A DNA stretch of 64,000 nt from contig NZ_JAVAMB010000001.1 of NCBI RefSeq assembly GCF_030730925.1, forward strand, positions 124,001-188,000, read 5' to 3'. Under the pieces are notes generated by a model that saw only the letters and a program-made list of their open reading frames with translations, did no database searches and was not told where the DNA came from. This DNA is from Flavobacterium sp. DG2-3 (GTDB lineage: Bacteria; Bacteroidota; Bacteroidia; Flavobacteriales; Flavobacteriaceae). Position numbers and translations under genes: made by a program. Of the stretch, positions 26,778-34,747 are shown in pieces. How positions within the stretch are numbered: position 1 is the first letter of the stretch; each line of letters starts with the position of its first letter.

Positions 26778-26950
26778 AACTTAGAAGATTACATTTTAAT
26801 TCAAAAGTAAGAAATTATGCCGTTTTAAAATACTCGAAAGGTTAAAATTTTAGAAGAATTCCAAAAGTTCGAAATCCTAATAATTGCCCAAAAAATTTCA
26901 ATTAAAGCAAATATAATTGTTATTTTGTGCAATCAAATTGAAAAACCGTT

Positions 26951-28639
26951 ATGTTGAAAAACACTTTAAAATATATTGCCTTTATAATTTTAATATCAAT
27001 GATAAGCTGCGCTAAGCGAGGCAGTATTACCGGCGGTTTAAAAGATACATTAGCTCCCGTTTTGGTCTCTAGTTTTCCCGAAAATTATTCTACAGATTTT
27101 AAAGGAAATACGATCCTTTTAAATTTCGACGAATATGTCAAGCTTAAAAACACCAATAAACAGCTGATTATTTCTCCTCCTTTAAAAAATGAACCTTTAA
27201 TCACGCCTTCAACGGTGAGTAAATTTTTAAAGATTGAAATTCGAGATACCTTACAGCCAAATACCACTTATAGTTTTAATTTTGGACAAGCGATTACTGA
27301 CAATAATGAAGGAAATGCTTTAAACCAATTTAAATATATTTTCTCTACAGGATCACACATTGACTCGCTTAAATTAAACGGAAGAATTAAAGATTCTTAC
27401 GGAAAATATGTCGATAATTTCGTTTCTGTAATGCTATATGAAATAAATGACAAATACAAAGATTCTACTATTTACAAAGAATTTCCGCGCTACATTACCA
27501 ACACTTTGGATAGTATGCGAACTTTCCAATTCGAAAATTTAAAAGAAGGAAAATATCTTTTAGTGGCTTTAAAAGACAAAGGATCAAACAATAAATTTAA
27601 TCCGAAAGATGATAAAATCGGTTTCTTAAAAAACTACATCACTATTCCGACAGATACTGTTTATGAATTAGAATTATTTAAAGAAACATTGCCATTAAAA
27701 ACGTTCAAACCTATTCAAGCCTCTGGAAACCGTTTGTATCTTCCGTATGACGGAAAACAGAATTTCAAAAATTCAAAACCAAAAATTGTTCTTAAAAACG
27801 GCGATGAAGTTCTAGAAACTATTATAACGCAATTCCCTAAAAAAGATTCACTTCAGGTCTGGTACAAACCTTTAAAGGCCGATTCATTATCTATGGAAGT
27901 GGAGAAAGGGAGCTACAACAAAAAGTTTTCTTTTAAAATTAAAGCTTTGAAAAAAGACACCCTAAATATTAAGGCGGTACAAAACGGCCAAATTAATTTT
28001 AGAGAACGTTTTACATTGGAAACCGAAACCCCATTGGTGAAATTTGACAAGTCTAAAATCAATTTGGTGAATAAAGATTCCGTTGCCGTTCCTTACACAA
28101 CAGAATATGATGAATTTGACCAAAAACTGTATATCGATTTCAAAAAAGAACCTTTAGAAAAATACAATTTCACTTTCTTACCAGGCGCTTTGACTGATTT
28201 TTATGAAAAGACAAATGATACTTTATCGTATAAACTCAACACTAAAGAATATGCCGATTACGGAAATATTATCTTGAATTTAAAAAATGTAAAACGTTTT
28301 CCTATTATTGTTGAATTGACCAATAAAAAAGGAGATGTTGTTTTGGCTGAAGGCTATTCTGAAGGCGCAACCACATTAGAATTCAATCTACTCCAACCTG
28401 ACCTTTTTACCGTGCGTGTTATTTACGATGACAACAAAAACAAACAATATGACACTGGTAGTTTCTTAGAGAAGAAATATGCCGAAGAAGTATTCTACAA
28501 TCAGCAAGAGTTTGATGTGCGCGCCAATTGGGATCGGAACGAAACAATCGATTTGAGTATTCCGTTTAATCCAGAAGTCGAGAAAAAACAAGACGATAAA
28601 AAGAAAAAAGAAGCAGAAAAGAAACGAAAAGCGTTTTAA
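26951..28639 (+). CDS. Ig-like (Big_5) domain lipoprotein
   Basis: 562 residues with SPII signal MLKNTLKYIAFIILISMISC (Cys20). The N-terminal part, LAPVLVSSFPENYSTDFKGNT then LLNFDEYVKL and TTYSFNFGQAITDNNEGN, is the bacterial Ig-like domain Big_5. Next come carboxypeptidase-regulatory-like beta regions (LKEGKYLLVALKDKGSNNKFNPKDDKIG, a possible Ca-binding NxKxNPxDD loop) and a Lys/Glu-rich tail. It is probably an outer-membrane lipoprotein. Its end overlaps the convergent amidase gene by 4 bases. Confidence 0.85.
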   Translation: MLKNTLKYIAFIILISMISCAKRGSITGGLKDTLAPVLVSSFPENYSTDFKGNTILLNFDEYVKLKNTNKQLIISPPLKNEPLITPSTVSKFLKIEIRDTLQPNTTYSFNFGQAITDNNEGNALNQFKYIFSTGSHIDSLKLNGRIKDSYGKYVDNFVSVMLYEINDKYKDSTIYKEFPRYITNTLDSMRTFQFENLKEGKYLLVALKDKGSNNKFNPKDDKIGFLKNYITIPTDTVYELELFKETLPLKTFKPIQASGNRLYLPYDGKQNFKNSKPKIVLKNGDEVLETIITQFPKKDSLQVWYKPLKADSLSMEVEKGSYNKKFSFKIKALKKDTLNIKAVQNGQINFRERFTLETETPLVKFDKSKINLVNKDSVAVPYTTEYDEFDQKLYIDFKKEPLEKYNFTFLPGALTDFYEKTNDTLSYKLNTKEYADYGNIILNLKNVKRFPIIVELTNKKGDVVLAEGYSEGATTLEFNLLQPDLFTVRVIYDDNKNKQYDTGSFLEKKYAEEVFYNQQEFDVRANWDRNETIDLSIPFNPEVEKKQDDKKKKEAEKKRKAF

Positions 28640-29403
28640 AGTTTAATTTCAAACTGATCTTTATCGCTTAAAAAATCCAGTTTTTTACGCGTTTCATACA
28701 TGGTGTTTTTGTCCAATTCTATGACAAAGACACCATTTTTTTCTTGTGGCTCTAAAATATAATTGCCTAAAAAATCTATTGCCTGCGAGTGCCCCACATG
28801 TTCATAATCGTGAGCATCGTTTCCAATTCTATTTACTCCAACAACATAAGAAAGATTTTCTATGGCGCGGGCTTTTAGTAAAGTATCCCAAGCGTTGGTG
28901 CGCACTTTTGGCCAATTGGCAACATATAGAATAAGGTCGTAATTTTCTACATTTCGAGCAAAAACCGGAAATCTCAAATCGTAACAAATCTGAAGACAAA
29001 TTTTCCAGTCTAGATAATCAACAATAACTTTTTGGTTTCCTCGTGTATAAACTTTGTCTTCGCCGGCTAGAGAAAATGAATGCCTTTTATCATAATATTG
29101 AATTTCGCCAGACGGAAAAACAAAAAGCATTCGATTGTAATATTTTCCATTTTCTGTAATGACAATGCTTCCTGTTATAGCAGTATTTTTCTGTTTTGCT
29201 TTTAATTTCATCCAAGCAATCGTTTCTCCTTGCATTGTTTCTGCAACTTCAGAAGCATTCATTGTAAATCCGGTAGAAAACATTTCTGGAAGTACAATCA
29301 GATTTACGTCCGACTCGATTTCATTAATTTTTGAATCAAAATTCTCTCGGTTTTTATCGGCGTTCTGCCAAAAAAGATCGGTTTGGATTAAAGCAATTTT
29401 CAT
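28636..29403 (-). CDS. Nitrilase-family omega-amidase
   Basis: A 255-residue C-N hydrolase. The Glu-Lys-Cys triad is visible: LPEMFSTGFTMN (Glu), YYDKRHSFSLAGEDKVY (Lys) and ICLQICYDLRFPVFARN (Cys). It closely fits the YafV/omega-amidase group that hydrolyses alpha-ketoglutaramate and alpha-ketosuccinamate, products of glutamine and asparagine transamination. It is cytoplasmic and stands as a single gene. Confidence 0.88.
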   Translation of the reverse strand: MKIALIQTDLFWQNADKNRENFDSKINEIESDVNLIVLPEMFSTGFTMNASEVAETMQGETIAWMKLKAKQKNTAITGSIVITENGKYYNRMLFVFPSGEIQYYDKRHSFSLAGEDKVYTRGNQKVIVDYLDWKICLQICYDLRFPVFARNVENYDLILYVANWPKVRTNAWDTLLKARAIENLSYVVGVNRIGNDAHDYEHVGHSQAIDFLGNYILEPQEKNGVFVIELDKNTMYETRKKLDFLSDKDQFEIKL

Positions 29404-29477
29404 TTTTATAATTTTATATAAAGGTAGAAAACATCAGTGTATACTTCATTTATTACTCCATAATTTTAACACTTGGA

Positions 29478-29539
29478 TTGCAAAAAAAATGCAGTTTTTG
29501 CAAAAAAAATGCGATACTTGAAATTATTTTATATATTTG
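29478..29539 (+). promoter_or_regulatory. Direct-repeat operator candidate and -7 box of the gntP operon
   Basis: TTGCAAAAAAAATGC occurs twice, at 29478-29492 and 29498-29512. The copies start 20 bases apart, two helical turns, so a dimer could bind one DNA face. TATATTTG (29532-29539), a Bacteroidota -7 box, follows 19 bases after the second copy, placing the repeats over the -33 region. A repressor binding here would block transcription. The DeoR regulator at the end of this gene group is the obvious candidate (inference). Confidence 0.5.
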
Positions 29540-29584
29540 AATTTCCAACCACAATTACAACTAACTAAAAACCAACCACAAACC

Positions 29585-30904
29585 ATGAGCATTCTTATAC
29601 TCACAGCTTGCATTATTTTCTTGATTTTACAGATTGCTTGGTTTAAAATTAATCCGTTTATAGCCTTTATTATTACTTCGCTTTTAGCAGCACTTTTCCT
29701 TGGATTGCCAATTGAGAACATTTCCCCTGTTCTTCAAAAAGGCCTTGGCGAAATGTTAGGCTCCATTACTTTAATTATCGTTTTCGGAACTTGTATCGGA
29801 AAACTCGCTGTCTCTTCTGGAGCAGCAAATGTAATTGCCAAAACCGTTATGAGCTGGACAGGTAGAAAATATGTTCGCTTGGGTTTAATGATTACCGGAT
29901 TCATAATTGGAATTCCGCTTTTTTACAGTGTTGGGTTTGTGCTATTAGTTCCGCTGATATTCTCTGTAGCACATCAATTCAAATTATCAAAAGTATATTT
30001 AGGAATTCCTATGCTGGCGTCACTTTCTGTAGCGCATGGTTTTCTTCCGCCGCATCCTTCGCCAATGGCATTGAGCAGTATTCTAAAAGCAGACATTGGA
30101 CTTGTACTAATTTATGGAATTATAATCGCGATTCCAACCATTTTAATTGCTGGTTTACGGTTTTCAACTCTATTTAAGAATATTAAAACCGAATCGGAAC
30201 ATGAAATTTTAAATGTAGAAGAAGTAAAAAATGAAGGCAAATTGCCAAGCTTTGGCTTAAGTTTATTTTCTGCCCTATTTCCCGTTTTTGGATTGACAAT
30301 TACATCTTTGCTTCCTTTAATTTCAGATAATGAAAAACTGATTGCAATCTGCAAAATTATCGGAGATCCAAGTATGATAATGCTTTTATCGCTTTTGCTC
30401 TGCACCTATACGTTAGGAATTAGAATGAACAGAACAATGTCTTCTGTAATGGATGATTACACGCAAGCCATCAAAGATGTTGCTTTGATTGTTTTGATTG
30501 TTGGTGGCGCCGGCTGTTTAAAAGAAGTAATGATTGTAAGCGGTGTAAACGAAACCATTGTTTCGACTTTAAACCAAGTAAATATTCATCCGTATTTATT
30601 GGCTTGGATGATGGCTGCCATTATTCGCGTCTGCGTTGGTTCTGCAACTGCGGCTGGTTTAATGACCGCGAGTGTTTTAGTACCTTTATTACAAATTAAC
30701 GATCTTGACCCTAATCTCTTTGTACTTTCTGTCGGAGCAGGAAGTTTAATGTGTTCGCACGTAAACGATCCGAGTTTCTGGATGTTCAAAGAATATTTCA
30801 ATATTAGTCTAAAAGACACTTTTAGATCCTGGACAGTAATGGAATCTCTAGTTTCTGTTTTAGGAATTGTATTTATATTTATTTTAAACGCTTTAATACA
30901 TTAA
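29585..30904 (+). CDS. GntP-family permease
   Basis: A 439-residue inner-membrane transporter with about 12 hydrophobic segments. The start at 29585 (MSILILTACIIFLILQIAWF) is preferred; the longer frame adds 16 polar residues. Family motifs include LPPHPSPMALS, GSATAAGLMTAS and SHVNDPSFWMFKEYF. GntP proteins import gluconate, hydroxy acids or D-serine with protons. The D-amino-acid-type enzymes encoded next suggest the cargo is a D-amino acid or related hydroxy acid rather than gluconate (inference). Confidence 0.88.
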   Translation: MSILILTACIIFLILQIAWFKINPFIAFIITSLLAALFLGLPIENISPVLQKGLGEMLGSITLIIVFGTCIGKLAVSSGAANVIAKTVMSWTGRKYVRLGLMITGFIIGIPLFYSVGFVLLVPLIFSVAHQFKLSKVYLGIPMLASLSVAHGFLPPHPSPMALSSILKADIGLVLIYGIIIAIPTILIAGLRFSTLFKNIKTESEHEILNVEEVKNEGKLPSFGLSLFSALFPVFGLTITSLLPLISDNEKLIAICKIIGDPSMIMLLSLLLCTYTLGIRMNRTMSSVMDDYTQAIKDVALIVLIVGGAGCLKEVMIVSGVNETIVSTLNQVNIHPYLLAWMMAAIIRVCVGSATAAGLMTASVLVPLLQINDLDPNLFVLSVGAGSLMCSHVNDPSFWMFKEYFNISLKDTFRSWTVMESLVSVLGIVFIFILNALIH

Positions 30905-30908
30905 AATC

Positions 30909-31376
30909 ATGAGTTTAAATCCGCAAGAAAAATTCGAAAGTCTAGGTTTGTCACTTCCTCCTGCTCCACAGCCGTTAGGAATATACAAACCGTATTTGGT
31001 AGACGGAAAATATTTGTATTTGTCTGGACACGGACCTGTTCAAGACGATAAATCTTTAATTATCGGCAGAATCGGAGAAGATATGGATATCGAAGCTGGA
31101 AAATTGGCAGCAAGACAAGTAGGCTTAACAATGCTTTCAACAATCGTTACCAATTTTGGAAGTCTGAGTAAAATAAAAAGAGTAATCAAAGTTCTAGGAA
31201 TGGTAAACTGTACTTCAGATTTTCTTAAACATCCTTATGTAATAAATGGTTGCAGCGAATTATTTGCAGAAGTTTGGGGACAAGAAAACGGAATTGGCGT
31301 GAGAAGTGCAGTAGGTTTCGGATCGCTTCCTGATAATATTCCCGTTGAAGTTGAAGCGCTTTTTGAATTGTACTAA
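30909..31376 (+). CDS. RidA/YjgF-type deaminase-like protein
   Basis: 155 residues, the longer YjgF 'endoribonuclease-like' subgroup. The residues YLSGHGPVQDD and the active-site Arg in GVRSAVGFGSLPDNIPVEVEALFEL are in place. RidA hydrolyses reactive enamine/imine intermediates made by PLP enzymes, which fits the PLP enzyme two genes on. It lies 4 bases after the permease gene, so they share a transcript. Confidence 0.87.
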   Translation: MSLNPQEKFESLGLSLPPAPQPLGIYKPYLVDGKYLYLSGHGPVQDDKSLIIGRIGEDMDIEAGKLAARQVGLTMLSTIVTNFGSLSKIKRVIKVLGMVNCTSDFLKHPYVINGCSELFAEVWGQENGIGVRSAVGFGSLPDNIPVEVEALFELY

Positions 31377-31390
31377 AAGCCTTTTATATA

Positions 31391-31627
31391 GCCACGAATT
31401 ACACAAATTACACGAATTTAATTTGCGGAAATTTTGTGCAATTGCTTCGCCTGTTCGCTATCCCTCGGGTTGTGGTTAAAAAAAATAAAAATACACATAA
31501 TTACTATGTGTATTTAAACAAGTAAAACGCCTTTTTCAACACAAATAAAAACTATGATTCTATGTGTTGAAAAAATACAACCACAAATTGCACAATTTAA
31601 TTACTGGAAATTCGCGCAATTCGTGGC
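31391..31627. repeat. 237-bp non-coding element with inverted ends
   Basis: It begins GCCACGAATT (31391-31400) and ends with the exact inverse AATTCGTGGC (31618-31627). Inside are ACACGAATTTAATTTGCG-type tracts, a hairpin around AATACACATAATTACTATGTGTATT (in part 31489-31513), and the 21-base sequence 31441-31461 found in inverse at 14726-14746. It looks like a dispersed MITE-like repeat inserted inside the operon between the RidA and aldolase-like genes. No target duplication was identified. Confidence 0.6.
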
Positions 31628-31642
31628 AAAAAATTAAGATTT

Positions 31643-32737
31643 ATGCAGAAGAACTGGTGGAAAATAAACTCCGAAACTTTAATAGACACTCCTTTTCTGG
31701 CGGTGTATGAAGATCGCGTGCGACAGAATATCGAAAAGCTGATTTCTTATGTAAAAGGCGATACGCAAAAACTTCGTCCGCATATTAAAACACATAAAAA
31801 CGGTGAGATTCTGGAATTGTTCAAAATTTACAACATTAAAAAAGTAAAATGCGCCACAATTGCAGAAGCAGAATTGGCCGCAATTCATCAAATTCCCGAT
31901 ATTCTTCTTTCTTATCAGCCCGTCGGATTAAAAGCCGAAAGATATTTTTCATTACTAAAAAAACATCCTGATCTGCATTTTTCTACAATTGTAGATAATC
32001 TAGAAACCGCTAATAATTTAAACGCTTTCGCGAAAGAAAATCAGCTGATCTTAAGCCTCTATTTAGATTTGAATACCGGAATGAATCGAACAGGTTTTCC
32101 GCTTTCAGAAAACTGGATAGGTTTAATTAGTGAAATTCAGAAATTAGAAAACATCAAATTTGAAGGAATTCACATTTACGACGGACATATAAAAGGAACT
32201 GTTGAAGAACGAAAACAAGAAGCCTCAAAAGCTTTTGATTTGATTCAATCGAAAATAAATGAAAATGTAAAAATTGTCGCCGGAGGTTCGAATACTTTTC
32301 CTTTTTACGCCGAACAAGAAAATGTAGAATGCAGTCCGGGAACTTTTGTTTTTTGGGATTCGAATTATCAAATCAATCTGCCCGAGCAGGATTTTAAACC
32401 TGCTTTGGTTATTGTGGGTACTATTATTTCTAAACCAACAAAAAATACTTTCTGTATCGATATTGGCTATAAAGCTGTTTCCTCAGAGAATCCGATTGAT
32501 AAACGATTAGTAATTTTAAATGACGAAAATCTGATTCCGATTTCACATTCAGAAGAACATTTGGTTATCGAAAATAAAGGCGAAAACGACTATCAAATTG
32601 GAGATATTATTTATGCTAAACCCTATCATGTCTGTCCAACCGTTGCACTTTACGACAATGTGCAGGCAATTAATAAAAAGCATCAAATTTACTCGGTTTG
32701 GCCTGTTAGCGCGAGAACGCGTAAAATCAATTTTTAA
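31643..32737 (+). CDS. D-threonine aldolase/D-serine dehydratase-like PLP enzyme
   Basis: A 364-residue fold-type III PLP enzyme. The PLP Lys lies in LRPHIKTHKNGEIL (about residue 48). The barrel strands LYLDLNTGMNRTGF and FEGIHIYDGHI and the phosphate-binding VAGGSNTFP are typical. The C-terminal metal ligands appear as PYHVCPTVALYD (His and Cys), the mark of D-threonine aldolase and eukaryotic-type D-serine dehydratase. It probably splits or deaminates a D-3-hydroxyamino acid. It is 9 bases upstream of the dipeptidase gene. Confidence 0.88.
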   Translation: MQKNWWKINSETLIDTPFLAVYEDRVRQNIEKLISYVKGDTQKLRPHIKTHKNGEILELFKIYNIKKVKCATIAEAELAAIHQIPDILLSYQPVGLKAERYFSLLKKHPDLHFSTIVDNLETANNLNAFAKENQLILSLYLDLNTGMNRTGFPLSENWIGLISEIQKLENIKFEGIHIYDGHIKGTVEERKQEASKAFDLIQSKINENVKIVAGGSNTFPFYAEQENVECSPGTFVFWDSNYQINLPEQDFKPALVIVGTIISKPTKNTFCIDIGYKAVSSENPIDKRLVILNDENLIPISHSEEHLVIENKGENDYQIGDIIYAKPYHVCPTVALYDNVQAINKKHQIYSVWPVSARTRKINF

Positions 32738-32746
32738 AACAAGATT

Positions 32747-33817
32747 ATGTTTATACTAGACGCCCATTTAGACCTCAGCATGAATGCGATGGAATGGAAC
32801 CGCGATTTAAGAAATGATGTTCCTACCCTTCGTCATTTAGAAAAAGGAATGACCGACAAACCAGATCGCGAACGCGCAACTGTTTCTTTTCCTGATCTAC
32901 GAAGAGGAAATATCGGAATTGTAGTTGCCACTCAAATAGCACGTTTTGTAAAACCCAACAGTATTATTCCAGGATGGAATTCTCCAGAACAAGCTTGGGC
33001 GCAGACTCAGGGACAGCTGGCTTGGTATAAAAGCATGGAAGAAGCGGGTGAAATGACACAGATTACAGATAAAAATTCGTTATTAAAACATTTCAATTTA
33101 TGGAATGACGGAACGCCAAACGATAAAAAACCAATTGGCTACATTTTAAGTCTAGAAGGCGCAGATTCTTTTGTAGACATTTCCTATTTAGAAAGAGCTT
33201 ATAATTACGGATTGCGTGCTGTTGGACCTGCGCATTACGGCCTGGGAAGGTACGCCAACGGAACCGATGCAACAGGAAAAATGAACGCAAACGGCATCGA
33301 ATTATTAAAAGAAATGGAGCGTTTAAACGTAATTCTAGATGCAACGCATTTATGCGACGATGCTTTCTGGCAGGCATTAGACAATTTTAATGGTGCAGTT
33401 TGGGCAAGCCATAACAATTGTAGGGCTTTGGTAAATCACAATCGTCAATATAGCGACGAAATGATTAAAGCTTTAATCGAAAGAGGTGCTGTTATCGGTG
33501 GCGCTTTGGATGCTTGGATGATGGTTCCGAATTGGGAGAGAGGAATTTCTGATCCTAAAAAAATGAATTGCAGTCTGGAAACTGCGTTTCAGCACATGGA
33601 TCACATTTGCCAGCTTGCCGGAAATGCTAAACATATCGGAATCGGTTCTGATCTTGACGGCGCTTTTGGAACCGAACAATGTCCGTACGATTTAGATACG
33701 ATTGCAGATTTACAGAAATTGGTTTTGATTTTTAAAAACAAGGGGTATTCTGATGAAGATTTAAAAGGAATCTTTCATCAGAACTGGATTGATTTTTTAG
33801 TTAAAAATTGGGATTAG
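32747..33817 (+). CDS. Membrane dipeptidase (renal dipeptidase family, M19)
   Basis: A 356-residue TIM-barrel zinc peptidase. The metal ligands appear as DAHLDLSMN (His-x-Asp), the bridging Glu in LSLEGADSF, and histidines in DATHLCDDAF and ASHNNCRAL. SDLDGAFG is the conserved C-terminal loop. M19 enzymes cut dipeptides and often accept a D-residue at the second position, linking it to the D-amino-acid enzyme upstream. There is no signal peptide, so it is cytoplasmic. It ends in a 4-base overlap with the convergent deoR-type gene. Confidence 0.9.
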   Translation: MFILDAHLDLSMNAMEWNRDLRNDVPTLRHLEKGMTDKPDRERATVSFPDLRRGNIGIVVATQIARFVKPNSIIPGWNSPEQAWAQTQGQLAWYKSMEEAGEMTQITDKNSLLKHFNLWNDGTPNDKKPIGYILSLEGADSFVDISYLERAYNYGLRAVGPAHYGLGRYANGTDATGKMNANGIELLKEMERLNVILDATHLCDDAFWQALDNFNGAVWASHNNCRALVNHNRQYSDEMIKALIERGAVIGGALDAWMMVPNWERGISDPKKMNCSLETAFQHMDHICQLAGNAKHIGIGSDLDGAFGTEQCPYDLDTIADLQKLVLIFKNKGYSDEDLKGIFHQNWIDFLVKNWD

Positions 33818-34590
33818 ATCACAACCAAACTCGGAACAGCGCTTTTGTATGGCTGTAGTTTTTTGTGATTTGGCTCTTCTTCGGTAATAACGTAATTTAT
33901 CTCAGACAAACTAGCAATTTTCATTTTTAGAACTGTATTCAGTTTTTCGGTAATAGTTAAAACTGCAGTTTTTTTAGAAGCGTGAATCATTGCTTTTTTT
34001 ACCTGAACGGTTTCCCAGTCAGAATCAGAATATCCGCCATCTACGTCTAATGCATTTGTTCCTAATACTAGAAGATCTGCTTTTATATTGGCCAATTGAT
34101 GAAAAACTTCGCCACTCACACACATCTGACTGTAAGAAGAAATGCTTCCGCCAATCATGATAGTTTTAATATTTGGTTTATCTAAAAGCTGAACTGCTGT
34201 TAAAGCGGTAATCGTAAAAACAGTGAGATTAAGATCGTTTGGAATTAATCGGATGAATTCTCGAATCGTAGTTCCTCCGTCAACAATAATCACCATTCCG
34301 TCATGAAGAAGACTAACTGCTTTTTGTGCAATAACTTGTTTCGCTTCTACCGCATAAGTCTGATTCGACGAAGAATAGTGATATCCTTTGGTCATCGCAC
34401 CGCCTTTTACTTTGATAATAAGTGCTTCAGCGTCCAATTCATTAATATCACGGCGAATTGTATCTTCTGAAACACCAAGTTTAGCCGACAGCGTTTCAAA
34501 ACTGACACGCGTGTGCAAGTTGATCTCTTTTAGAATATGGTTTTTACGTTCTTCTTTACTGTAATTTAAAACTTCATTTTCAGTGCTCAT
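33814..34590 (-). CDS. DeoR-family transcriptional regulator
   Basis: 258 residues. N-terminal winged helix at about residues 18-70 (RVSFETLSAKLGVSEDTIRRDINELDAEALI, with the DeoR signature around KVKGGAM). The C-terminal DeoRC sugar-phosphate-isomerase-like sensor contains IIVDGGTTIREFIRLIP and NALDVDGGYSDSDWE. It usually represses a catabolic operon until a phosphorylated or small metabolite binds. It is convergent with the gntP operon and divergent from the GH20 gene. Both are plausible targets. Confidence 0.92.
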   Translation of the reverse strand: MSTENEVLNYSKEERKNHILKEINLHTRVSFETLSAKLGVSEDTIRRDINELDAEALIIKVKGGAMTKGYHYSSSNQTYAVEAKQVIAQKAVSLLHDGMVIIVDGGTTIREFIRLIPNDLNLTVFTITALTAVQLLDKPNIKTIMIGGSISSYSQMCVSGEVFHQLANIKADLLVLGTNALDVDGGYSDSDWETVQVKKAMIHASKKTAVLTITEKLNTVLKMKIASLSEINYVITEEEPNHKKLQPYKSAVPSLVVI

Positions 34591-34747
34591 GCCGATTGAT
34601 TTTTTCTATTTACAAAAATAAACAATTCGTTAAATAATTCATCGAAACCAAAAGCCGTATTGGCAATAAAAATTTTCAATAATTTAGTTTTAAAAGCATT
34701 TCAATATCTTTAAAACTGTTTTTAATAAAATCTAAAGTTTTTCTCTT

